Assembly (NCBI RefSeq): GCF_001939115.1
Contig: NZ_MQTZ01000046.1
Span: forward strand, 89,960 to 153,959
Source: Leptolyngbya sp. 'hensonii'
GTDB lineage: Bacteria > Cyanobacteriota > Cyanobacteriia > GCF-001939115
Length of the DNA: 64,000 bases
Reading direction: 5' to 3'
This document shows, in pieces, positions 8,087-17,642 of the stretch; position 1 is the stretch's first letter, and the number at the start of each line of letters is the position of its first letter. Under the pieces are notes generated by a model. It was not told where the DNA came from. It saw only the letters and a program-made list of their open reading frames with translations, and searched no databases. Made by a program: the position numbers and the translations under genes.

Positions 8087-10105
8087 ATGGTAGTCCGCAG
8101 CTCTGCGGCCCCCCCTACTCCCTGGTCTACCAGTCTGGCCCAACCAACCATTCATGAAACAGCCTATGTGCATGCCTTCTCTAACATCATTGGTGATGTC
8201 CGAATTGGCTCAAATGTTCTGATTGCACCGGGAACCTCAATTCGAGCAGATGAGGGGAACCCATTTCATGTTGGTGCAGGAACGAACATTCAAGATGGGG
8301 TGGTAATTCACGGTCTGGAACAGGGTCGGGTATTAGGAGACGATCAAAATCAGTACTCTGTCTGGATTGGCAGTAATACATCGATTACCCATAAGGCATT
8401 GATTCATGGCCCCGCCTACATTGGGAACGATTGCTTCATTGGTTTCCGATCGACCGTCTTCAATGCCCGCATTGGCCATGGTTGTATCGTCATGATGCAC
8501 GTTCTGATCCAGGATGTGGAAATTCCGGCAGGGCGCTATGTGCCTTCCGGAGCCGTGATTACAACACAGCAACAGGCCGATCGTTTGCCAGAAGTAGATC
8601 CAGAGGATCTCAATTTTGCCCGTCATGTCGTCGGGATTAATGAGGCTCTGCGATCCGGGTATCAATGTGCTGAGAATGTGGCCTGTATCCGATCGATTCG
8701 AGAAGAGACGGTACAAGAAACGTCTGGTTACACCCCTTATGGGTCCAGTGGAGACAGTTATAGCCCCTACAAATCAACCAATGGTTCTGGAAGTCATGAT
8801 CACCAGGAGTCAACAATGCGACTGAGTACAAATATTCTGCAGCAAGTGCGCCAACTGCTGGCAGGCGGTTACCGGATTGGCACTGAACATATCGATGAGC
8901 GACGCTTCCGCACAAATTCCTGGAAGAGCTGCCAACCTTTCTCATCCACCCGTGAGGCAGAGGTCGTTTCAGCTCTTGAATCCTGCTTGCAGGAACATTC
9001 CGGTGAATATGTCCGGCTGTTCGGGATTGCCCAGGGACGACAACGGGTGGGAGAAACGATTATTCAACGGCCTGGTGATCAGCCGATTAGCGAAAGCACG
9101 ACAACCTATCGTCCCAGTAATAGCTCTAATGGGCAGGTCACCTCTGGGGGGGGTGGGTCAGTCAGTGGGGATCTGCAACAACAGGTGCAGCAACTGCTGA
9201 ATCAAGGGTACTACCTGGCGGTAGAATATGCCAACCAGCGACAGTATCGGGCCAATGCCTGGAAGAGTGGTCCGGCCATTCATACCAGCCGGGTGGGAGA
9301 GGCAATGGGCACCCTGCAGTCTTTTCTGGCAGAGCATCGTGGTGAGTATGTGCGCCTGATTGGCGGCGATCCAAAAGCCAAACGACGGGTCTCAGAAACG
9401 TTGATCCAGACACCGGACGGCCAAGTTGCATTCAGCAGTGGTTCTAGTTCAGTCACAGGTGGCAGTGCTGCAGTCCGATCCACCGCAGGCAATGCAGTTA
9501 GCTCAGATTTACAGCAGCAAGTGCAGCAGTTACTGAATCAGGGATTCTACCTGGCAGTGGAATATGCCAACCAGCGGCAATATCGGGCCAATGCCTGGAA
9601 GAGTGGTCCATCCATCCATACCAGCCACTTAGGGGAAGCCATGAGCACCCTGCAATCTTTCCTGACAGAGCATAGTGGCGAGTATGTGCGTCTGATTGGC
9701 GGTGATCCGAAGGCCAAACGGCGGGTCTCAGAAGTGCTGATTCAAAGTCCGAATGGGCAACCCGTTGCTGGCAATGGTCAGACAGCCCCCGCCTACAGTA
9801 CTCCTGCCCCCAGCAGCGCCCCTGCCACGTCAGGCACAAAACTGACGAGTGAAACCTTGCAGCAAATTCGCCAACTACTGGCTCAGGGGCATCGGATTGG
9901 AACGGAATACGCCAATCCCCGCCAGTATAAAGCCAGTTCCTGGAAGAGTGGCGCAACGATTCAGGCCAATCGGGAGTCAGAGGTCATTGCCGCCCTGGAA
10001 AATTTCCTGGCTGAACATGATGGGGAATATGTGCGGTTAATTGGAATTGAACCCAAGGCCAAACGGCGGGTTTTAGAATCCATGATCCAGCAGCCCAAGC
10101 GCTAG
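8087..10105 (+). CDS. ccmM: Carboxysome scaffold protein CcmM
   Basis: CcmM condenses Rubisco in the beta-carboxysome and links it to the shell. Residues 1-205 are a left-handed beta-helix gamma-carbonic anhydrase: zinc ligands His75, His102 and His107 are present, as is the Cys194/Cys200 pair known to gate activity in thermophilic CcmM. Four RbcS-like repeats follow at roughly 247-332, 360-443, 471-556 and 587-670. Only the first repeat has cysteines (Cys282 and Cys300, spaced 18 as in redox-controlled repeats). I chose the ATG at 8087 because AGGAGAGG (8073-8080) precedes it and the residue numbers then agree with known CcmM; an upstream in-frame start at 7988 lacks this. At 672 aa with four repeats it is the long type. 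Confidence 0.96.
   Translation: MVVRSSAAPPTPWSTSLAQPTIHETAYVHAFSNIIGDVRIGSNVLIAPGTSIRADEGNPFHVGAGTNIQDGVVIHGLEQGRVLGDDQNQYSVWIGSNTSITHKALIHGPAYIGNDCFIGFRSTVFNARIGHGCIVMMHVLIQDVEIPAGRYVPSGAVITTQQQADRLPEVDPEDLNFARHVVGINEALRSGYQCAENVACIRSIREETVQETSGYTPYGSSGDSYSPYKSTNGSGSHDHQESTMRLSTNILQQVRQLLAGGYRIGTEHIDERRFRTNSWKSCQPFSSTREAEVVSALESCLQEHSGEYVRLFGIAQGRQRVGETIIQRPGDQPISESTTTYRPSNSSNGQVTSGGGGSVSGDLQQQVQQLLNQGYYLAVEYANQRQYRANAWKSGPAIHTSRVGEAMGTLQSFLAEHRGEYVRLIGGDPKAKRRVSETLIQTPDGQVAFSSGSSSVTGGSAAVRSTAGNAVSSDLQQQVQQLLNQGFYLAVEYANQRQYRANAWKSGPSIHTSHLGEAMSTLQSFLTEHSGEYVRLIGGDPKAKRRVSEVLIQSPNGQPVAGNGQTAPAYSTPAPSSAPATSGTKLTSETLQQIRQLLAQGHRIGTEYANPRQYKASSWKSGATIQANRESEVIAALENFLAEHDGEYVRLIGIEPKAKRRVLESMIQQPKR
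8804..8818 (+). promoter_or_regulatory. Internal ribosome site and ATG for short CcmM
   Basis: AGGAG lies a few bases before an in-frame ATG at 8816-8818 (Met244), right at the start of the first RbcS-like repeat. Translation from here would give a 429-aa form holding only the four repeats. This is the position at which the short form (M35) is made in Synechococcus elongatus. Confidence 0.75.
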
Positions 10106-10117
10106 GAAGGAACGTCC

Positions 10118-10732
10118 ATGTCACTACCGGTCCTGCATCCCCCTAACAACCTGCATTCCTATGTTCGGGGCGATGTCACCATTCATCCCAGTGCCGCGAT
10201 CGCACCAGGAGTCATCCTTCAGGCAGGACCGGGATGCCGAATTGTGATTGCCGCCGGGGTCTGCATTGGGATGGGTACCATCCTGCACGCCTATCAGGGG
10301 GTGCTGGAAATTGAAGCGGGAGTCAGCCTGGGCGCGGGGGTATTAATGGTCGGGCAAGGCCGAATTGGGGCCAATACCTGCATCGGTTCCTCCACCACTA
10401 TTTTTAATAGCTCCATCGATCGAGATCAGATTATTCCAGCAGGTTCCATTGTGGGCGATACCAGCCGTCGATTCGACGAGCTCAACGCCACAGACACGGT
10501 GATCCTGCCCGATGCTGTCATCTCTGAAGCTGCGGCACCCATCCCCGCTCCTGTTGAATCTGCTTCCCCGGATCCCTTCCCTGCCGAGGCCATTCAGGCT
10601 ACTGGTATCAATGTCTATGGCAAGGTTTACGTCAACCAATTGATGGTGAAACTGTTACCCAATCGGCAGCCCATTCAGCCTGTTCCTCCCACCGAGGAAC
10701 AGGCCCTCCCCAGCGACCCCTGGGAAGAATAA
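10118..10732 (+). CDS. ccmN: Carboxysome adaptor protein CcmN
   Basis: CcmN bridges CcmM and the shell. The N-terminal two thirds are hexapeptide repeats forming a beta-helix. A Pro/Ala-rich linker follows, then an amphipathic encapsulation peptide, INVYGKVYVNQLMVKLLP, around residues 168-185. Unlike many homologues the peptide is not at the very end: about 20 further acidic and proline-rich residues follow. The ATG has GGAAGGA just upstream and lies 12 bp after ccmM, so the genes are co-transcribed. Confidence 0.93.
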   Translation: MSLPVLHPPNNLHSYVRGDVTIHPSAAIAPGVILQAGPGCRIVIAAGVCIGMGTILHAYQGVLEIEAGVSLGAGVLMVGQGRIGANTCIGSSTTIFNSSIDRDQIIPAGSIVGDTSRRFDELNATDTVILPDAVISEAAAPIPAPVESASPDPFPAEAIQATGINVYGKVYVNQLMVKLLPNRQPIQPVPPTEEQALPSDPWEE

Positions 10733-10804
10733 CCAGGAATGCCTCCTGACTGATTAAGATAGAGTTACAACTCGAGTTACTATGACAGCTTCACCCTGAA
10801 TGTA

Positions 10805-11542
10805 ATGGGTTTTGAAGGAGATTATACTGACCTGGCCCTGGGCCTGGTATCCGTCCAGAGCTTTCCGGCCATCGTGGGCATTGCCGATCACATGCTGAAA
10901 GAGGCAGGTGTGACCCTGGTTGGCTATGAGAAAATTGGGGGCGGCAACTGCACAGCCATTGTTCGAGGTGGAACCGCCGAAGTTCGACTGGCTGTTGCGG
11001 AAGGTGCAGAACGGGCCAAACAATTTGGGCAAGAATTTTCTTCCCTGGTCATTCCCCGGCCCATGCCCAATCTGGAAGCGGTGCTTCCGATCGGTCAGCG
11101 GCTGGCCCAACTCGCCACGGGCCGGGGCCATAGCATGCTCAGCAGTCACGCCATCGGGCTCCTGGAAACGCGGGGCTTCCCAGCGATGGTGGGGGCTGCC
11201 GATGCCATGCTTAAATCAGCCGATGTAATTCTGGCTGCCTACGAAAAAATTGGCGCTGGGCTTTGCACTGTCATCATTCGGGGAACCGTCTCCAATGTGG
11301 CCATTGCCCTGGATGTGGGCATGCTTGAGGCCGATCGAATTGGGGAACTTCACTCGGTGATGCTTGTCCCCCGGCCCCTGGAAGACCTGGATCAGACCCT
11401 TCCCCTGGCCAGTTGCTGGATCGAAAAACCCCAACCCTTGCCAATGCTACTCTCGATTCAGGCAGAAGAACGGGAGTTAATTGAACTACCAGATGTCCTG
11501 CAGACGATTACCATTACCCGGCAGGAAGAACCGGAAAGATAA
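10805..11542 (+). CDS. ccmO: Tandem BMC-domain shell protein CcmO
   Basis: This shell protein has two fused BMC domains (about residues 9-100 and 112-205). It likely forms pseudo-hexameric trimers at facet edges and is needed for shell assembly in Synechococcus elongatus. Both domains keep the KIG pore signature (YEKIGGGNC and YEKIGAGLC) instead of KIGSGR. A 35-residue tail follows. It starts 72 bp after ccmN, without a clear ribosome site; in-frame stops block any longer ATG start. Linkage of ccmO to the ccm operon occurs in some lineages only. Confidence 0.9.
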   Translation: MGFEGDYTDLALGLVSVQSFPAIVGIADHMLKEAGVTLVGYEKIGGGNCTAIVRGGTAEVRLAVAEGAERAKQFGQEFSSLVIPRPMPNLEAVLPIGQRLAQLATGRGHSMLSSHAIGLLETRGFPAMVGAADAMLKSADVILAAYEKIGAGLCTVIIRGTVSNVAIALDVGMLEADRIGELHSVMLVPRPLEDLDQTLPLASCWIEKPQPLPMLLSIQAEERELIELPDVLQTITITRQEEPER

Positions 11543-11557
11543 CCTCACTGTGCCACC

Positions 11558-12283
11558 ATGCTGGTTTCCCTGACTCGTGAGAAGTTTGAGCAACTGATGC
11601 CCCTGACGGCAACGGCAACCCAGTACAAGTTTTGCTGGGGTAAGTTGCAGGATTTTTTGCGTCGGCTTTCAGTCTCATTTGTAGGCGGAGCGGCTGCCCT
11701 GCTCTTAAGGGCTATCCTGGGACCTGACTTTTTTGGAGTCATTTTGCTGTTTGCCATTTGCGCTGTGCTCTACTGGCTATGGGCACCGGTTTTGTGGGCT
11801 ACCCTGCGGAATCGAGAGATGCGGAAGATTCCCTACAGTGGATTCTGGCAAGGTGAGGTGCTGGATGCCTACGTCAGTGAAGAGCTGATTGGCAAGGAAG
11901 AGACGGTGAACAAACGGGGAGAACTCGTCATTGTTGAGAACCGGGAACGCCGCTTAAACCTGGAAGTAGGAGACGAATCTGGCTTTACTACCCAGTTACA
12001 GGTTCCACTCAAGCGGGAGCACCAGGGCATTCGGCCCGGACTCATCGCTGCCATGGTCGTGTTGTCCTATGAACCAGACCTGGCTGATATTGTCAAAGTC
12101 AGCGACATCTACATCCCCAGTCGCAATATCTGGGTAAGTGACTATCCCTATTTACGTCGAGATCTCTTCGTGGAAGTAGCCCGCAGATTAGGCTCCCGGA
12201 GAAATCGAGAAAAATTAGAGCGCCCTTCTCGGCGGAGTTCCCGCAAGGGCTCCCGGAAACGGCGGGTAGTCGAGGAGGATTAA
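11558..12283 (+). CDS. Conserved cyanobacterial membrane protein, unknown function
   Basis: This is a 241-aa protein with two adjacent hydrophobic segments (about residues 38-58 and 62-84), then a soluble domain with the motif FWQGEVLDAYVSEELIGKEETVNKRGELVIVEN. It ends in a strongly basic tail (RRSSRKGSRKRRVV). I recognise it as a widespread cyanobacterial hypothetical; some database names call it a phosphate permease, which nothing in the sequence supports. It starts 15 bp after ccmO and is probably in the same transcript, but a carboxysome role would be inference only. Confidence 0.75.
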   Translation: MLVSLTREKFEQLMPLTATATQYKFCWGKLQDFLRRLSVSFVGGAAALLLRAILGPDFFGVILLFAICAVLYWLWAPVLWATLRNREMRKIPYSGFWQGEVLDAYVSEELIGKEETVNKRGELVIVENRERRLNLEVGDESGFTTQLQVPLKREHQGIRPGLIAAMVVLSYEPDLADIVKVSDIYIPSRNIWVSDYPYLRRDLFVEVARRLGSRRNREKLERPSRRSSRKGSRKRRVVEED

Positions 12284-12287
12284 CCCC

Positions 12288-12917
12288 TCAGCCCACACCT
12301 GTGCGTTCCTGACCATAAGCCTGCCAAGCCAGATCAACCAACCCATTGACGATCGCAGCCGCCACCACAGCGCTGCCCTTGCGCCCTTCAATTCGAATAT
12401 GGGGCACCATAGAATCATTCAGCCGTCCCTTGGTCGCTTCAATATCCACGAAGCCAGCGGGGGTCCCAATTACCAGGGCCGGACGGATTTCCTCCGCTTC
12501 AATTAATTCCACGATCGCAGTCAGAGCCGTTTGGGCCTGACCCACCACAAAAATCCCTTCTGGGTAGCGGCGAGCCAGGGTTTCAATCCCCCAGGCAGCC
12601 CGAGTTTTCTCTCGCTGAGGCCGGGTCAGGGCATCCATACTACAGTAAACCGGATTCGAGAACGTTCCCTGAATATTTGGCGCAATACCTACCTGCACCA
12701 TCGGGACATCCACAATAATCGTTGTTCGGGCAGCCAGAGCAGCGGCTCCGGCCTGTAACGCCTGATCAGAGAACCGGATCAGGGATTTATATTCAAAATC
12801 AGCCGTCGCATAAATGACCCGTCGGACGATCTCATACTCTGCCGGTGAAAAGGTATGGTCTCCCATTTCCCGATCGATAATACCCAGACTCTGGGCATCT
12901 GTTATGTGCCATTCCAT
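12288..12917 (-). CDS. cobH: Precorrin-8X methylmutase (cobalamin synthesis)
   Basis: The enzyme moves the C-11 methyl group of precorrin-8X to C-12, giving hydrogenobyrinate. Typical motifs are TTIIVDVPMVQVGI (residues 66-79), IGTPAGFV and SAVVAAAIVNGLV near the end. The position that holds the catalytic histidine in Pseudomonas denitrificans CobH (RMIHACG) reads RRVIYATADF, with Tyr36. The length of 209 aa is normal. The gene is convergent with the preceding membrane-protein gene (4 bp apart). Confidence 0.9.
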   Translation of the reverse strand: MEWHITDAQSLGIIDREMGDHTFSPAEYEIVRRVIYATADFEYKSLIRFSDQALQAGAAALAARTTIIVDVPMVQVGIAPNIQGTFSNPVYCSMDALTRPQREKTRAAWGIETLARRYPEGIFVVGQAQTALTAIVELIEAEEIRPALVIGTPAGFVDIEATKGRLNDSMVPHIRIEGRKGSAVVAAAIVNGLVDLAWQAYGQERTGVG

Positions 12918-12979
12918 AGGAAAGCGTTCAGCAATCAGCGGTCAGCTTTTAGCTTATCAGACTGCGCTGACCCAAGGGT

Positions 12980-13783
12980 CTAAGTCTCCGAGGTTGAAGA
13001 CGGACTGAACATCGGTGACAAGTAAGCGACCAGGGCTCCGATGGCAAATCCAATGAAGTTGCGGAGCAGGGGAAGGAAATCAGAAGTTCGGGTCACCACA
13101 GGACCAATCCCAAAAGCAATGAACAAAATGGCCCAGAGGGGAGAAAAAATCAGCGCCCACTGCCAGGCAAAAATCTGGCCTTCCTTACGGGGATGGGCCG
13201 CAAAGCCAAAGACGATCCCCCCCACAATTGAGGTGATCAGGGTCAGAATCCACTGTTCTCGGGGTAAACCGGGCACCACCCGGCAACCGCCCCGGCGCAG
13301 GCAGGCCTTAACTGACTCCAGGGACTGGATAATCGCTTGATCTTCGCCGTTTTCTCGCACGAAAAACTGATTCCCAAAGCGGGTTTGCAGCTCAATCCAG
13401 AAAGTACGCGGCATCAACTCATAGAAATCATCCCCGACGCTAAAGTTGAGGATATTCCCCCCCCGCGAATCCGCCACCAGCAACAGGCTTTTATCATCCA
13501 ATCCCCAAAAGTCTTTCACGGCTCGACCTGGTGTGCGATCGAACTGGGTTAAAACTCGCAATTTCCATCCCGTTTCTGCCTCAAAAGCCTGGAGGTCCTG
13601 ATCCAGATTCTCTCTCTGAATACCGGTCAGGGATTTTGCCAGATCGACCACATTGGTTTTCTGGCTTGGCAATAGCTCTGGGTTGTCAAAAGCCAGGGCC
13701 ATGGCAGGCACAGCCCAGATTGATACGGTCAGAACAGCCGTCAGGAGCAGATGAAAAATCTTTTGAGGAAGCAGATATCGCAT
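12980..13783 (-). CDS. psb32: Psb32-type TPM-domain protein
   Basis: This is a homologue of Psb32/TLP18.3, which protects photosystem II from photodamage and speeds its repair. The 267-aa protein has a signal peptide (about residues 1-30, ending AMALA), a TPM domain from about 38 to 175 (including FEAETGWKLRVLTQ and LLLVADSRGGNILNFSVGD), and two to three C-terminal transmembrane segments. A luminal TPM domain anchored in the thylakoid is the expected arrangement. It lies 62 bp upstream of cobH on the same strand. Confidence 0.85.
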   Translation of the reverse strand: MRYLLPQKIFHLLLTAVLTVSIWAVPAMALAFDNPELLPSQKTNVVDLAKSLTGIQRENLDQDLQAFEAETGWKLRVLTQFDRTPGRAVKDFWGLDDKSLLLVADSRGGNILNFSVGDDFYELMPRTFWIELQTRFGNQFFVRENGEDQAIIQSLESVKACLRRGGCRVVPGLPREQWILTLITSIVGGIVFGFAAHPRKEGQIFAWQWALIFSPLWAILFIAFGIGPVVTRTSDFLPLLRNFIGFAIGALVAYLSPMFSPSSTSET

Positions 13784-14004
13784 GATGTCTTAACTATTGC
13801 TTTGGAATCTATTGGTTTGAAAAGCAATGCCAGGTGAAAGGCGCTGTTCATGGTGTCACAGGATGGCAGCTCCTTTACACTTGTTTACCTATTTTTAATA
13901 CTACAGCAGTTTTTCAACCGGTTTAGAACCACCGCCCGAAACCGGGACAGTAGTCATCTGAAGAAATTTAGCAGACCGCACCAGTCTTTTTGATCTCCCC
14001 TCCA

Positions 14005-17000
14005 TCAACCATTCAGTAACGCCTGAATCTTGTTCCCCAACTGTCTTAAACTCACGGGTTTTGCCATATATTCATTCACTCCGGCAGCCAGACACTTTTC
14101 TCGATCGCTGGGCATGGCCAGGGCAGTCAGGGCAATAATGGGGATGGCCGTCAATTCCCGGTCTGCCCGGATCTGACGGGTGGCCTCCAGGCCATCCATT
14201 TCCGGCATTTGAATATCCATCAAAATAATGTCAGGCTTATGGGTTTTTGCCTGGTCGATCGCGACCTGCCCATTTTCAGCCAGTATGAGCCGATACCCCT
14301 GGCTTTTGAGATAGTCAGACATCATATCAATATTGAAAAGATTGTCTTCCGCCAGCAACACCAGCGGGGCGGTCACCGAAACTGGGGTTCCGATCAAGTT
14401 CGGCAATTCCGTGCTGAGAGGGTCTAAATCTAGTGCCCCGGCCCTAACCTCCGAGCTACAGGGCAACGTGACGGTAAAACAACTCCCTTGCCCTACCACA
14501 CTGGTGACGGAAACTCCCCCCCCATGCAGTTCCATAATCTGCTTCACTAAAGCCAGCCCCAAACCAGTTCCTGAATATTGACGGCTAAGACTGCTATCAA
14601 TCTGGACAAAAGGCTGGAACAATCGACCCAGATGTTCTGAGGCAATCCCAATCCCCGTATCCTCCACAATAAAAGCCAGAAAGCCAACATTCGGAGACGC
14701 GTCTTCCAGGAAGGAGGAAAAAGGTGCAGCGATGCTTGCCGATTTAGCCCCCCAATCGATTAGCTTGACCTTCAGCGTCACGCTACCGCCTGCTGGAGTA
14801 AATTTTACGGCATTCATCAGTAAGTTAATCAGCACCTGGCGCAGGCGGCGTTCATCCACCTCGATCAGGCTAATTCCACTTTGAATAGAGCAGTCCAGGG
14901 AGATATTCTTCTTGAGCGCTTGTTGCCGGACAAAAGCCAGGCTGGAATCACAGAGGGCCTTGACATAGACCGGTGAGAGGGTCAACTCCATCATGCCCGC
15001 TTCAATTTTGGAGAGGTCAAGAATATCGTTGATCAGCTCCAGCAGATGTCTGCCACTCTGTTCAATAGTAACGACGACCTTGCGCTGTCGATCGGTCAAC
15101 ACCCCATAGACTTGGTCCTGCAACCCTTCCGACATACCCAAAATGGCATTCAGGGGCGTCCGTAACTCATGGCTCATCGTCGCCAGAAACTCATCTTTGA
15201 GGCGAGTAGCCCGTTCCAACTCTTGATTCGCCCGTTCCAGGCGCTCGTTCGTCTGGCGCAACTGGGCAGCAGCCTGCCGCCGTTCCGTAATATCTTCCAC
15301 CATGCCCAGGCCATAGAGCCTGCCGCCATCCCGATCGTGCAGGAGGGTCGCCGTAAAGTTAACCCAGAGCACCCTGCCATTTTTAGTCAGGTAGCGTTTC
15401 TCCAACTGGTAGCGAGAAATCTCACCCTGAATACTCTGTTGAATAAAGTAGGTGTCGATTTCCCGATCGTCCGGATGGGTAATGTCGAGATAGGAGATCT
15501 GGGCCAACTCAGCCGCCGTATAGCCCAACATCTGCTGCAAAACCCGGTTGGTGCGGGTAAATCGATAGGTTTCGATATTGGCCAGGAGCATCCCGATCGG
15601 GGCTTCATTAAACGTCGTCCGAAACTGTTCTTCACTGTGCTGCAGCGCAACTTCCACCTGAATGCGATCGGTGATGTCGATGGCAATCCCCTGCAGCACC
15701 TGAGTTTGGCGATCCTCCAGGGTCACCAGCATGGCTTCATCCCGAACCCAAATAGTTTTTCCTGTGCCTGTAACCATTCGGTATTCAGATAGGAACGGTA
15801 CAGCGGCTGAAATCGCTAGATCCAGCTCCTGCAAAACCCGTTCCCGATCCGCTGGATGGATATAGTCCGTCCACTTGCTGAAGTTTCCCGCAGACCATTC
15901 GGCGGCAGAAATCTCGAGCAAGTGCTGAATATAGGGGCTGATATAAGCATGCTCTGGGGCAGCCCTGAGGGGAGAGATATAGACCACACCAGGAATTTGC
16001 TCAATCAGCAACCGGTACTTTGACTCAGCCTGTTTCAAGGCAGCCGTTCGCTCTTCTACCCGTCGTTCCAGCTCAGCATTGAGGGTTTGGAGGGCGCGTT
16101 CAGTCTGCTTGCGATCGGTAATATCCCGCACCATTAGCAGCACTTCATCTGCACCAATTACCGCAATCCTGGCTTCTTCGCATCGCAGGTCCCCCTGCAC
16201 TTCAATCTCATATTCATACGCCTGCACCTGGCCAGTTTCAAGGGCCTGCTGAATATAGGCCATGCGCTGTTGCGCCAGGGGAGCCGGAATCAAGTCATGG
16301 ACATTACAGCCCACCAAGTCATCCACGGGTTTCAGCAAAGCGATCGCATCCTCATTGGTGACGAACAGATAGTCTCCCCGACTGTTCATGCGAACCAGCC
16401 AGTCCGGAATTGCCTCCAGAATGGCCCGATTCATCGCCTCGCTCTGGCGTAAAGCAGTGGTGCGTTCCTCCACCTTGCGCTCCAGGTTGGCATTAAGGAT
16501 TTCCAGATTGCGATACAGTTCGGCCTGCTGGATGGCGATCGCCAGTTGCACCGCCAGTTGATCCAGTAAGCCCAGTTCAGATTCCTGCCATTGCCGGGGA
16601 GCATTGCACTGGTGCGAGATCAGCAATCCCCAGAGGCATAAATTGGGGGGAGGAGGTCCAGCCAGGGAGTTCACGGAATCCATCCATGGACTCCCCAGAT
16701 CCCTTGCCACCTCCCGGTTAGGCAACTCTGCTGTGGCCGCATTTTCGAGCAAAATTGGCACCACCAGGTTCGCTTTCACCTGAAATTCCTCCAGCAGCGC
16801 CCTGTGGCAGGGGCTCAGCTCTGTACTGTAGATATCTGCTACGGCCCAGATCCTTCCCTGCAGGTAGGCCTCACCAATGCCGGATTGAAAACAGGTGTCC
16901 TGGATCTCAGCATTCAGGCAAGCTAGCCAGGGAGGTGACACAGACTCGGCCACAATCTTGCCCCCCATATTCGCCTGAAACTGGTACACCAGCACCCGAT

Positions 17001-17526
17001 CGGTCTGTAGCAACTGACGAACTTCACCCACAGCCGTATCCAGCACTTCCTGCAATTGCAACGAGCGCCGGATTCGAAGGGCGATCGTATTGATCAAGTG
17101 TTGTTGTTCCCGCTGCTGCCGGATTTGCTCCATCAGCCCCATCCGTTCCAGAGCACTCCGGACAGCCCGCTGCACCCCTTCACAGGTGAGATCTTTTTTC
17201 TTCAGGTAATCCTGGGCTCCACTCTTTAACACCTGAACGGCGATTGCCTCATTCCCCTGATCCGCTAGGACCAGCACCGGAACCTGGTTTTTTCCGAGCT
17301 GTAGTCTCAAACGGTAAAGAAATTCCAGCCCATCCATATCCGGCAGTTGATAGTTGAGCAGGATCAGATGGGGCAGGTTTATTTGACAGGCCTGCAACGC
17401 TCCTTCGCCTGACTCCCATTCCAGAATCTCATAAGCCTGGAGGGCATCTTGCTGTAGATATTGCCTATACAAGGCGCGATCTGCAGCAGAGGCATCTACA
17501 AGGAAAATAGGGCGAGGTGGGCGCAT
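14005..17526 (-). CDS. Hybrid histidine kinase with cyanobacteriochrome GAF domain
   Basis: This is a 1173-aa signalling protein, probably cytoplasmic since no membrane segment is seen. The order is: receiver-like domain (8-125), GAF (150-338), three PAS domains (about 365-480, 505-630, 635-760), HisKA with MSHELRTPLN, ATPase with VEDTGIGI and GTGLGLALVK, and a C-terminal receiver (about 1050-1170) with an intact LMDIQMP phosphoacceptor. The GAF carries DTCF (Cys212) and CH (Cys240-His241), 28 residues apart as in DXCF cyanobacteriochromes, then ANLVVPI and WGLLISHQC. A loop of about 35 residues is inserted at 261-295. The N-terminal receiver has Asn58 where Asp is expected (LLNYQLPDMDG). It lies 116 bp downstream of the phytochrome gene on the same strand. 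Bilin attachment is inferred from the motifs. Confidence 0.9.
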   Translation of the reverse strand: MRPPRPIFLVDASAADRALYRQYLQQDALQAYEILEWESGEGALQACQINLPHLILLNYQLPDMDGLEFLYRLRLQLGKNQVPVLVLADQGNEAIAVQVLKSGAQDYLKKKDLTCEGVQRAVRSALERMGLMEQIRQQREQQHLINTIALRIRRSLQLQEVLDTAVGEVRQLLQTDRVLVYQFQANMGGKIVAESVSPPWLACLNAEIQDTCFQSGIGEAYLQGRIWAVADIYSTELSPCHRALLEEFQVKANLVVPILLENAATAELPNREVARDLGSPWMDSVNSLAGPPPPNLCLWGLLISHQCNAPRQWQESELGLLDQLAVQLAIAIQQAELYRNLEILNANLERKVEERTTALRQSEAMNRAILEAIPDWLVRMNSRGDYLFVTNEDAIALLKPVDDLVGCNVHDLIPAPLAQQRMAYIQQALETGQVQAYEYEIEVQGDLRCEEARIAVIGADEVLLMVRDITDRKQTERALQTLNAELERRVEERTAALKQAESKYRLLIEQIPGVVYISPLRAAPEHAYISPYIQHLLEISAAEWSAGNFSKWTDYIHPADRERVLQELDLAISAAVPFLSEYRMVTGTGKTIWVRDEAMLVTLEDRQTQVLQGIAIDITDRIQVEVALQHSEEQFRTTFNEAPIGMLLANIETYRFTRTNRVLQQMLGYTAAELAQISYLDITHPDDREIDTYFIQQSIQGEISRYQLEKRYLTKNGRVLWVNFTATLLHDRDGGRLYGLGMVEDITERRQAAAQLRQTNERLERANQELERATRLKDEFLATMSHELRTPLNAILGMSEGLQDQVYGVLTDRQRKVVVTIEQSGRHLLELINDILDLSKIEAGMMELTLSPVYVKALCDSSLAFVRQQALKKNISLDCSIQSGISLIEVDERRLRQVLINLLMNAVKFTPAGGSVTLKVKLIDWGAKSASIAAPFSSFLEDASPNVGFLAFIVEDTGIGIASEHLGRLFQPFVQIDSSLSRQYSGTGLGLALVKQIMELHGGGVSVTSVVGQGSCFTVTLPCSSEVRAGALDLDPLSTELPNLIGTPVSVTAPLVLLAEDNLFNIDMMSDYLKSQGYRLILAENGQVAIDQAKTHKPDIILMDIQMPEMDGLEATRQIRADRELTAIPIIALTALAMPSDREKCLAAGVNEYMAKPVSLRQLGNKIQALLNG

Positions 17527-17642
17527 GATACGAAATCTTTATCCCAATTTGCGTTGTACTCCTGACAGATGGGTCCTATCCTGATGTTGCCTGTACAACC
17601 GTTGAGCAGGGCCGTATCCCCAGGGAAAATCTTCAACCTGAT

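Noticed and set aside
12930..12975. Possible hairpin between cobH and psb32
   Set aside because: TCAGCG/CGCTGA gives only a 6-bp stem with a long loop and no U-tract.
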